Positions 39,410 to 45,973 of a DNA stretch of 46,540 nt are shown in pieces. Origin of the DNA: Planctomycetota bacterium. Lineage in GTDB: Bacteria > Planctomycetota > Brocadiia > CAIUPP01. Position numbers and translations under genes: made by a program. The stretch lies in NCBI GenBank assembly GCA_022705425.1, contig JAKJEM010000015.1, forward strand, positions 1 through 46,540. Direction: 5' to 3'. The notes beneath the pieces were generated by a model that searched no databases, was not told where the DNA came from, and saw only the letters and a program-made list of their open reading frames with translations. Each line of letters opens with the position of its first letter. Position 1 is the first letter of the stretch.

Positions 39410-40561
39410 TCACTCCTTCGGCTCGACGATCACCAGGGTCACTTCCGGCGGCTGCGTAAAGCGAAGACGCGGTCCCCACGTGCCCGTCCCCCGGCTGACG
39501 TAGAGCATTGCGCCGCCCGCCAGGTCCACGCGTCCCGGTCCCAGGGGATGAAACAGCTTGACGACCAGGTTGAACGGGAAGATCTGGCCCCCGTGCGAAT
39601 GCCCGGAAAGCTGAAGGTCAAAGCGACCCAAAGACGCCGGGGCCACGTCCGGACGATGCTTGAGGAGGATCGTCAGCGGACGCTCCGATCCCGCCGGCGG
39701 CAGCGCGCGCCCCTCGTCCAGGAAGGCCTCCCCCTGGGTCCGCGCCACGGGGTCGTCCACTCCCGCCACCACTGCGCCGTTTCGCAGGACCGCGCTCTCC
39801 CCGCGCAGCACGGTGAAGCCGGCCGCCTTCAACAGCGCCAGGCCGTTTCGCAGCCCCGCGTAGAACTCGTGGTTCCCCAGCACGGCGTACTTCCCCATCG
39901 GCGCGGCCACCGCCGCCAGCCGCTGCGCCGCGCCATTGACCCGTTCGAACTCCGCATCCGCCATGTCCCCAAGGCACACGACCAGGTCCGGGCGCGACCG
40001 CTCAATCAGCTCCGTCACCCGTCCGGCAAACCCTTCGCCGATCGTCAGGCTCAGGTGCAGGTCCGAGATCACCGCAATGCGCATCGGGGCGCTCCCCGAC
40101 GCCAGGCGAGGCGTCCGGTACACCACCGTCTTCAGACGCACGTTCCACGCCTCATGGAAGCCCCAGGCCATCAGCGTCAGCGCAACGGCCCCGGCGATCA
40201 GCGGCAGGGCTCTCGGTGACACCACCCATCCCGATGCCGACGGCTGCCAGCGCACCGCGCCCCGCAGCCCCAGATTCCAGGCATCCAGCATCAGCCCGAT
40301 GCAGAGGAACCAGAAGACACCGGCCATCCATGTGTGCCCCACCCACGCGCACACCCGCGCGGAGGCGATCCAGCCCTCGCGCTCCAGCAACCGCACCAGG
40401 ATCGGCGCCGCCACCATCGCCAGGCAGAAGACCCCCGCCCCCCACGCCGCCCCGTTCCCCGGCAGGGCCAGGTGAACCTTGCGGAAGAAGTAGAGGTTGA
40501 TGCCGCCGTAGAGGGTGATGAAGAAGAGCAGAAAGAACAGCACGCCATCGCTCGCTTTCAA
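39410..40561 (-). CDS. Membrane-anchored metallophosphoesterase (YaeI/YkuE-like)
   Basis: About four membrane helices (residues 7-150) are followed by a calcineurin-like phosphoesterase domain. The five metal motifs are complete: ISDLHL, GDMAD, GNHEFY, LLKHRPD and SGHSHGGQ. YaeI and YkuE homologues act on lipid or nucleotide phosphodiesters at the membrane, for example UDP-diacylglucosamine-type substrates, but the exact reaction cannot be told. The start is uncertain: the frame begins at a TTG at 40561 without ribosome site, and a promoter (TTGACC, 17 bp, TCCGAT at 40566-40561) overlaps it, so the real start may be the GTG at 40543. It heads the operon with the UPF0718 and TIGR03943 genes. 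Confidence 0.87.
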   Translation of the reverse strand: MKASDGVLFFLLFFITLYGGINLYFFRKVHLALPGNGAAWGAGVFCLAMVAAPILVRLLEREGWIASARVCAWVGHTWMAGVFWFLCIGLMLDAWNLGLRGAVRWQPSASGWVVSPRALPLIAGAVALTLMAWGFHEAWNVRLKTVVYRTPRLASGSAPMRIAVISDLHLSLTIGEGFAGRVTELIERSRPDLVVCLGDMADAEFERVNGAAQRLAAVAAPMGKYAVLGNHEFYAGLRNGLALLKAAGFTVLRGESAVLRNGAVVAGVDDPVARTQGEAFLDEGRALPPAGSERPLTILLKHRPDVAPASLGRFDLQLSGHSHGGQIFPFNLVVKLFHPLGPGRVDLAGGAMLYVSRGTGTWGPRLRFTQPPEVTLVIVEPKE

Positions 40562-40589
40562 TCGGAAGCCACACGCCCGTATCGGTCAA
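40561..40589 (-). promoter_or_regulatory. Possible promoter of the metallophosphoesterase operon
   Basis: Minus strand TTGACC at 40589-40584, 17 bp, TCCGAT at 40566-40561. It overlaps the annotated TTG start, which suggests a later start codon if the promoter is real. Confidence 0.4.
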
Positions 40590-40662
40590 CACTCTACCAC
40601 ATCCCCCCGCTTGCGATAAAGACGGCGCCCCCCGGCGGCAGGCCCTCGCCGGCGCATCTCGA

Positions 40663-40692
40663 TTGGACACGCCGCCGCCTTTCCGGTATCAT
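40663..40692 (+). promoter_or_regulatory. Promoter of the PepSY-like gene
   Basis: TTGGAC at 40663, 18 bp, TATCAT at 40687. The leader of about 95 bases contains a stable hairpin, GAGCCCTTTCA at 40735-40745 with TGAAGGGCTC at 40752-40761, 20 bases before the AGGAGGT ribosome site. Confidence 0.6.
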
Positions 40693-40793
40693 ATTGGGAT
40701 TAATGACATGCCCGGCGGTACCGGACCCGCGGCAGAGCCCTTTCAACTGGATGAAGGGCTCGGTTCAGTCCGGGGGGATTCAGGAGGTAGCAC

Positions 40794-41369
40794 ATGAAAG
40801 TCGCGAAGTGGATGACGTGCGCGGTCATGGCGGGCGCGTTGGTGTTCGGCGGCGCGGTTCTGGCGGCTGAAGGCGACGCGAAGAAGGCGGAAAAGGCCGC
40901 CCCGGTTCGGGTCGAGATGTCGAAGGCGGCGGCGGACGCGGTGAAGGCGGCGTTCCCGAACGCGACGGTGAAGAATGTCCGCGCCGGCAAGGACGGCAAG
41001 GTCTTTTCCGCCGCCCTGGTCGAAGACAAGAAGGAATGTATGGTCAACGTGACCGACGCCGGTGTGATCCTCGACGTGACGAGCCGGGTGTCGGCCGCCG
41101 ACCTCCCGAAGGCTGTGGCGGACGCCGCCGGTCTGCCGGGTGGCACGGTCCAGGGCGCGACGAGGGTCGAGCAGCGCGCCGACAAGGCGACTCTGGCGAA
41201 GCTCGATAAGCCCACGGTCACCTACAGCGTCTACATCGGCAAGGATGACACCAAGGGGATGATGGTCGTGGCCGAGGACGGCAAGGTTGTGAAGCCCTTC
41301 GAGGCGCGCCAGGCCAAACCCGTTACCCCCGCCGCGGAGAAGAAGGAAAAGCCGGCCGAGAAGAAGTAA
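40794..41369 (+). CDS. Exported PepSY-like domain protein
   Basis: A 191-residue secreted or periplasmic protein. A signal peptide runs to LAAEG (about residue 25). The centre looks like PepSY/BLIP-like repeats: ADAVKAAFPNATVKNVRAGKDGKVFSAAL and a second turn with TVTYSVYIGKDD, the strand-helix order of this group. The tail is a Lys/Glu/Pro-rich string (EKKEKPAEKK) that ends in a highly charged run. Such domains bind or inhibit periplasmic proteases or redox proteins; no specific role can be read. The ribosome site AGGAGGT is one of the strongest in the window, with a good promoter and a perfect terminator, which points to a well-expressed single gene. Confidence 0.78.
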   Translation: MKVAKWMTCAVMAGALVFGGAVLAAEGDAKKAEKAAPVRVEMSKAAADAVKAAFPNATVKNVRAGKDGKVFSAALVEDKKECMVNVTDAGVILDVTSRVSAADLPKAVADAAGLPGGTVQGATRVEQRADKATLAKLDKPTVTYSVYIGKDDTKGMMVVAEDGKVVKPFEARQAKPVTPAAEKKEKPAEKK

Positions 41370-41396
41370 CTCGGATCGCGTAACGCAGAGAAACCG

Positions 41397-41440
41397 ACGC
41401 CGTCGGCGGTCGCAAGGCCGCCGACGGCGTTGTGCTTTCT
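41397..41440. terminator. Terminator between convergent PepSY-like and UroD-like genes
   Basis: A perfect 13 bp stem ACGCCGTCGGCGG/CCGCCGACGGCGT with an eight-base loop, followed on the plus strand by TGTGCTTTCT. It lies 28 bp after the PepSY-like stop and could serve both genes, though the T-run is better on the plus strand. Confidence 0.7.
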
Positions 41441-41466
41441 GCCCCTTGCGGCCGCCGACCTCCGGC

Positions 41467-42594
41467 CTACATCCAGCCCGTCATTCGCGCCAGGAGGCCG
41501 ACGTACCGGACATAGTCCTTCCAGGCAACGTCCGACGGCACCCCGTGGTCGCAACTGGGGATGTACCCTCCGTCGCGCGCCACCGGTTCGATGCGCTTCA
41601 TCTCCGCCTCAATGACCCTTCCTCCCTTGGCAATGGCTCGCTTGTCCACCCCGCCGCGATAGGCCATGTTCCGCCCGAACTCCTTCCGGAAGGCCACGAT
41701 GTCGTTGCCCGCCGCCACCTCGATCGGGTCGCACACGTTGATCCCCGCGTCTATCCAGATCGGAATCAGCTCGCCGATGAAACCGTCCGAATCCATGCCG
41801 TAGATCGGCACGCCGGCCTTTCGCAGAATGTCGCCCCACCGCCGGTAGCTGGGCAGGAGCAGTTCCCGCGTCATCCGGGGAGAGATCATGGAGAAGCTCT
41901 TGTACGCCATGTCCTCCGAAAGATGCGCCTCGTCCACCACGCACCACCCCAGCAGCTTCTCAAGAAGGCGGCAGATGAACTCCTCCCAGAAGCGGATCAT
42001 CTCCTCGACGAGCGCGCGGTCGTCGTAGATCATCGTGCACAGCCCCTCGAAGCCCGTCCACTCCCGCAACTGCCAGAAGGGACCGGGGAAGCTGATCGTA
42101 ATGGGGTGCTCCCGCTTCGCCAGGGTGCGCCCCAGCGCCTCCGCGTCGCGCGGAAATCGCGCCGGGTCGTCGGGATTGTACCGGCGCTTCATCTCCTGCC
42201 AGTCCTGCCGGTTCTCCACGGGGCACTTGATCCAGCGCCGCGTCACGAAGTCTATCGCGCTGCGCAGGTACTCCACGCCGAACTCGCTGCCGATCTCGCA
42301 GATGTTGCCCTTCCAGTCCTGGACAATCTGCGAATCGCCCCGCCGTTCGATGACCTTCTCCTCGAACTGGGGGATCATGCGCTCGTTGAAGCGGAACCCC
42401 GGACCGCCCTTCGGCCACTCCAGCCTTCCCCCCGCCTGGCGATAGGCGTATTCCGGGATGTCCTTGACCTCCGGCGGCAGCCCCTCGGCGCGCCAGCGCT
42501 TGCGCGTGGACTCGCGCCCGCTGCCGGGCGAGAGGGGAATCCGGTCCGGTCTGCCGAAGAGAAGCGCGGCCTGATAGCGTTCACGCGCGGTCAT
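41467..42594 (-). CDS. Uroporphyrinogen decarboxylase-fold protein (UroD-like methyltransferase type)
   Basis: A 375-residue protein with the UroD barrel. It starts with TARERYQAALLFGRPDRIPL, the usual opening of the many UroD paralogues in anaerobes and Lentisphaerae-like genomes, and carries YGMDSDGFIGELIPIWIDAGINVCDPIEVAAG and MAYRGGVDKRAIAKGG, the regions that shape the active site. True HemE keeps different Arg/Asp residues, and here no haem-pathway neighbours exist. Relatives such as MtaA and CmuA move methyl groups between corrinoid proteins and acceptors, which is the most likely general role. Cys residues that could bind zinc are present (NVC and SCDHGVP). The ATG at 42594 is supported by AAGG; an earlier GTG at 42615 is less likely. 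It is divergent from the AraC gene. Confidence 0.83.
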   Translation of the reverse strand: MTARERYQAALLFGRPDRIPLSPGSGRESTRKRWRAEGLPPEVKDIPEYAYRQAGGRLEWPKGGPGFRFNERMIPQFEEKVIERRGDSQIVQDWKGNICEIGSEFGVEYLRSAIDFVTRRWIKCPVENRQDWQEMKRRYNPDDPARFPRDAEALGRTLAKREHPITISFPGPFWQLREWTGFEGLCTMIYDDRALVEEMIRFWEEFICRLLEKLLGWCVVDEAHLSEDMAYKSFSMISPRMTRELLLPSYRRWGDILRKAGVPIYGMDSDGFIGELIPIWIDAGINVCDPIEVAAGNDIVAFRKEFGRNMAYRGGVDKRAIAKGGRVIEAEMKRIEPVARDGGYIPSCDHGVPSDVAWKDYVRYVGLLARMTGWM

Positions 42595-42643
42595 CGTATG
42601 TACCCTTCGCTCCACTGTCCCTGAAACCCGCGCCGCCCCCGCG

Positions 42644-42673
42644 TTGCGCCCAAAGGCGGCCCTTTGCTAGACT
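42644..42673 (+). promoter_or_regulatory. Promoter of the AraC-type regulator gene
   Basis: TTGCGC at 42644, 18 bp, TAGACT at 42668 with a TGC extended -10, in the 114 bp gap between the divergent UroD-like and AraC genes. Confidence 0.5.
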
Positions 42674-42708
42674 GACAGCCATTGTGCGTCGGAAAGCGTC
42701 CGGGAGCA

Positions 42709-43602
42709 ATGAACGCGACACACGGCCTTATGCACAAAACGAACCTCACTCGACAACGCGCCTTCCGGGAACAGAAGTTCCGAATCCCCTCGCCGATCGA
42801 GCGCGAACTCGGCCTGTGGGTGGATCGCATCGGCGCCTCGGCGGACCGCGGTTCCCGCAACGCGCCCCGGCTGCGACTGCTGGGTCAATACGCGGCTGTA
42901 CACATCCTCTCCGGTCAGGGTCGCTTCGCCACGCCGCGGACGGGCGAACTGGCCGTCGCCGCCCCCGACGTGATGCTTCTCTTCCCCGACGAACCTGCCG
43001 CCTATTGGGCCGAGACGCCCTGGAGCACCCTGTGGATCGTATGGAACGGGGAGGCGGCCGATCGGCTGGCGCGCGGGGGATACCTCGACCCGCGGCGTCC
43101 GGTTGTCGCGGACCGGCTGGGCGTCGCGCGGCAGGCCCACACGGCGTTGAATCGCGTCTTGCGCGCCGAAGACCGCGATGCCGCGCTGCTGCGCAAGCGG
43201 ATCGTCCTGGAACTGGTTCAGGGTCTCTTCCGGGCCACAATGCCGCAACGCCCCGCGCCGGACGCGCGCATCGCCGAGGCCGTGGCGCGCCTGGTCCCCG
43301 CCGATGGTCCCGCGCCCTCGCTGACGCGCCTCGCGTCCGAGCTCCACATCAGCCCCACCCATCTGCGGAGACTCTTTCACGCCCACACCGGCCTTTCGCC
43401 GGCCCGGTTTCGCATGACCCGCCGCGTGTCCCGCGCCAAGGAGCTTCTCAGCGCCGGAGTCCCCATGAAGGCCGTCGCCGCGCAGACAGGTTTTGGCGAC
43501 GTCTTCCACTTCATGCGCGCCTTCAAGCGCACGGTGGGCATGACGCCGGGCCGATTCGCGGCCCTCGAGCGCGGGAGCGACCTGCGCGTCGGACCGGATT
43601 GA
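42709..43602 (+). CDS. AraC-family transcriptional regulator
   Basis: A 297-residue regulator with an N-terminal cupin-like sensing domain (about 20-170, with LRLLGQYAAVHILSGQGRF and a DVMLLFPDEPAAYW strand) and a C-terminal double helix-turn-helix. In the latter, LTRLASELHISPTHLRRLFHAHTGLSPARF and AKELLSAGVPMKAVAAQTGFGDVFHFMRAFKRTVGMTPG match the AraC pattern fully. It is divergent from the UroD-like gene, which it may control, possibly together with its own promoter. The start is not certain: the ATG at 42709 has GGGAG only two bases away, and a second ATG at 42730 has no ribosome site. The gene converges with the phosphomannomutase gene, with an unmarked 134 bp gap that holds one 7 bp hairpin with a GCAA loop (43660-43677). 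Confidence 0.88.
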   Translation: MNATHGLMHKTNLTRQRAFREQKFRIPSPIERELGLWVDRIGASADRGSRNAPRLRLLGQYAAVHILSGQGRFATPRTGELAVAAPDVMLLFPDEPAAYWAETPWSTLWIVWNGEAADRLARGGYLDPRRPVVADRLGVARQAHTALNRVLRAEDRDAALLRKRIVLELVQGLFRATMPQRPAPDARIAEAVARLVPADGPAPSLTRLASELHISPTHLRRLFHAHTGLSPARFRMTRRVSRAKELLSAGVPMKAVAAQTGFGDVFHFMRAFKRTVGMTPGRFAALERGSDLRVGPD

Positions 43603-43737
43603 GTCCCGTCCTGACCCGACGCGCCGCGTTGCTGCTTGCCCAACGCTGGCCCCGAGCGAGTGCCGCGCAAGCGGCACAAGTCGAAGCCCGCAAGGCGACC
43701 GGTTCACGAAACGCTCGCGTTCCGTGGATCGGTCGGG

Positions 43738-45213
43738 CTAACCGGCCTTGATCACCCCGATGACGGCGTCGCGCTTCTCCTCCATCCGCGACAGCGTCGT
43801 CGCCTCAAGGTTCAGCCGCAGCTTGGGTTCGGTGTTGCTGGCGCGGACGTTGAACCACCAGTCGTCATACTCGACGGTGAGCCCGTCGAGGGTATCCTGC
43901 CGCCCGTCCTTGAAAGCCGCTTCCAGCCGCTTCAGCGCGCCGTCCTTGTCCTCCACGTCGAAGTTGACCTCGCCCGTCGCGTAGTAGCGCTTCAGCGGCT
44001 TGAGCAGTTCGCTCAGCGGCTTGCGCACCTGCGAGAGCACGTTGAGGACGTGGATCATGGTGATCGCGCCGCTGTCGGCGAAGTAGTTGTCCCGCCAGTA
44101 GAAGTGCCCGGACAACTCCCCGCCGAACACGGCGTTGCGCTGGCGCATGGTGGCCTTCATGAAGGAATGGCCGACGCGCTCCCGGACGGGCACGCCGCCG
44201 AATCTGCGGATCTCCTCCGGCACGACGTGGCTCGAACGCAGGTCGTAGAGAACGGCCTCCTTCCGCCCGCCCCCGATCAGGAACCCGACGAGCAGGGCGG
44301 TGATGAGGTCGCTGGACACCGGCGCGCCGGTGTCGTCCACGAAGATACACCGGTCCGCGTCGCCGTCAAAGGCCACCCCCAGGTCGGCGCCCTTGTCGCG
44401 GACGGCCTTCTGCAGGTCGCGCAGGTTCTCTTCTTTCAGCGGGTTGGCCTCGTGATTGGGGAAGGTGCCATCCAGCTTGAAGAAGAGGTCCGTCACGCGC
44501 AACGGCAGCTCGGACAGCAGCGGCGGCATCATCTTGCCCGCCATGCCGTTCCCGGCGTCAATGACGACGTTCAGCGGCTCGATGCGCCGAACGAAGTTCA
44601 GGACGTGACGCTTCCAGTCCGGCAGAATGTCTTTGTGCTCCACCGTGCCGCGATGTTCGGCCGGACGCAACGACGGACCCAGGGCAAGCCGTTCGATGTT
44701 GGCCAGCCCCGTGTCGTAGCTGAGGGGAATGGCCTGCTCGCGGCTGATCTTGAACCCGTTGTACTGCGCGGGGTTATGCGACGCGGTCACCTGGACACCC
44801 CCGCCCTGGCGGTAGTAGCCGATGGCGAAGTAGTTGGCGTCGGTGGAGACCGCCCCGACGTCGAGAACGTTCGCGCCGGCCGTCACCAGCCCCTCGGTCA
44901 GCGCGCGCGACAACGGCTCCGAGCTGGCGCGCATGTCGCGGCTGACGACCACGCTGCCGGGGTTGAGGAATCGCGCCGTGGCCACGCCGATCAACTCCGC
45001 CAGCTTCTCGTCCAAGTCGGTCGGATAGACCCCCCGGATGTCATAGGCCTTGAAGACCTTCCGGCGCAAGTCCTCCTGTGGCTTGCCGCTGCCCTGAAGC
45101 TTGCCGTCGCGCGAGGGGCACTCGACGCACTTGTGGAAGCGATGGCTCTGCCGCGCACGGCAGATCGCGTCGTCAATCGGCGCCTTCTCGCCCGGACACC
45201 TCTTCTCGGCCAT
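43738..45213 (-). CDS. Phosphomannomutase/phosphoglucomutase with Cys-rich N-terminal extension
   Basis: A 491-residue alpha-D-phosphohexomutase that moves phosphate between the 1 and 6 positions of mannose or glucose, feeding nucleotide-sugar synthesis. The active-site Ser is in TASHNP, the metal loop is DGDADR, the sugar loop GGELSGH and the phosphate site SNTEPKLR; all are intact. The usual family start FKAYDIRG falls at residue 54. The preceding 53 residues contain C6, C18, C29 and C32 with His at 24 and 27, in a pattern (CPG, CRAR, KCVECPSR) suggesting a small zinc site. GGGAG seven bases before the ATG supports this extension. A good promoter (TTGACA, 18 bp, TATCCT) lies upstream. The glycosyltransferase gene nearby fits a cell-surface sugar role. 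Confidence 0.93.
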   Translation of the reverse strand: MAEKRCPGEKAPIDDAICRARQSHRFHKCVECPSRDGKLQGSGKPQEDLRRKVFKAYDIRGVYPTDLDEKLAELIGVATARFLNPGSVVVSRDMRASSEPLSRALTEGLVTAGANVLDVGAVSTDANYFAIGYYRQGGGVQVTASHNPAQYNGFKISREQAIPLSYDTGLANIERLALGPSLRPAEHRGTVEHKDILPDWKRHVLNFVRRIEPLNVVIDAGNGMAGKMMPPLLSELPLRVTDLFFKLDGTFPNHEANPLKEENLRDLQKAVRDKGADLGVAFDGDADRCIFVDDTGAPVSSDLITALLVGFLIGGGRKEAVLYDLRSSHVVPEEIRRFGGVPVRERVGHSFMKATMRQRNAVFGGELSGHFYWRDNYFADSGAITMIHVLNVLSQVRKPLSELLKPLKRYYATGEVNFDVEDKDGALKRLEAAFKDGRQDTLDGLTVEYDDWWFNVRASNTEPKLRLNLEATTLSRMEEKRDAVIGVIKAG

Positions 45214-45241
45214 GTCTTGTCTCCCTGGTTGGACTGTCGGC

Positions 45242-45271
45242 AGGATAGCACCCTCTTCCGCGCGATGTCAA
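45242..45271 (-). promoter_or_regulatory. Promoter of the phosphomannomutase gene
   Basis: Minus strand TTGACA at 45271-45266, 18 bp, TATCCT at 45247-45242 with TGC extended -10, just after the terminator of the upstream receiver gene. Confidence 0.65.
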
Positions 45272-45280
45272 CAAAGCCAC

Positions 45281-45313
45281 AGGCCCGAACCCCCCGTATC
45301 GGAGTTCGGGCCT
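45281..45313 (-). terminator. Terminator of the receiver-protein gene
   Basis: A 10 bp stem AGGCCCGAAC/GTTCGGGCCT with a 13-base loop, 28 bp after the stop of the receiver gene. On the minus strand GTGGCTTTGTTG follows, a modest T-run. Confidence 0.55.
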
Positions 45314-45341
45314 GCATGGCGGAGCGGCATCGTCGCGCCGA

Positions 45342-45710
45342 TCAGTTTCGCATCACCTTCATCGCTTCCAGGAACACCGCGTTCGGGTCCACGTCCGCCG
45401 AAATGAACTTGGAGACACCCGCCCGGCGCGCCTCCTTGGAGAGTCCCTTCACCTTCGGGGCGTTGAAAAGCACCACGGGCAGCTTCGGGTCCGAAGCGCG
45501 CAACCGTCTCACAAAGCTCCAGTCCTGCTGCTGACCGATCTTCGCGCTCAGAATCGCGACACTCATGTGGCGTTCCGCAGCAATCGTCACGCCCACTTCG
45601 CCACTCAGGGCGATTTCTGCCTCACATCCGAACTCCACGAACTTTTCCTGCAACTTGTCAACTGTCCTGCGATCCTCATCAATGATAAGAACGCGCTGGC
45701 GATAGACCAC
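45342..45710 (-). CDS. Stand-alone receiver-domain protein lacking the phospho-acceptor Asp
   Basis: A 122-residue single receiver fold. The acidic pair is present (VLIIDEDRRTVDKL, D11-E12-D13), but the strand that should end with the phosphorylated Asp reads VAILSAKIG, with Ser at 55, and the Lys that follows the last strand is not in its usual place (KFISADVD). It is therefore a pseudo-receiver that probably acts by protein binding, not phosphorylation. I chose the GTG at 45710 with GGAGG five bases upstream; the frame continues to 45803 but that part lies in the leader. The promoter upstream is one of the best in the window and has two TTGTCAAC repeats. No kinase or effector is adjacent. 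Confidence 0.83.
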   Translation of the reverse strand: MVYRQRVLIIDEDRRTVDKLQEKFVEFGCEAEIALSGEVGVTIAAERHMSVAILSAKIGQQQDWSFVRRLRASDPKLPVVLFNAPKVKGLSKEARRAGVSKFISADVDPNAVFLEAMKVMRN

Positions 45711-45785
45711 GTCAACCTCCCAACGTCTTGAAGCCTGCGCCTGCGGGGCATCGGAACTGCCTACACCGCACTGCTTTACATGCGC

Positions 45786-45815
45786 AGTATAGCAGATTGT
45801 CAACAGGTTGTCAAC
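45786..45815 (-). promoter_or_regulatory. Strong promoter with tandem repeat, receiver gene
   Basis: Minus strand TTGACA at 45814-45809, 17 bp, TATACT at 45791-45786 with TGC extended -10. The 8 bp sequence GTTGACAA occurs twice at 11 bp spacing (45815-45808 and 45804-45797), once over the -35 box and once in the spacer. The leader to the GTG is about 70 bases. Confidence 0.75.
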
Positions 45816-45973
45816 CGCCCTAACGCAAACATGACATTAAGTAGCAGGACGGTTATACACGGCTTGGAGCACGCATCGCGCCAAGCCACATATATCGTTG
45901 TTGTGCAAGGCTTTACACGGTGGCGGCGCAGTCGCGGCGGTGGCACGGCAGGCTGTAGTACGCGAGGATGAGG

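Noticed and set aside
41467..42594. HemE (haem synthesis) assignment for the UroD-fold gene
   Set aside because: The opening and active-site regions match the paralogue group, and no haem gene is nearby.
43603..43737. Possible terminator or small RNA between the AraC and phosphomannomutase genes
   Set aside because: There is one 7 bp hairpin with a GCAA loop but no T-run and no promoter, so no call is supported.
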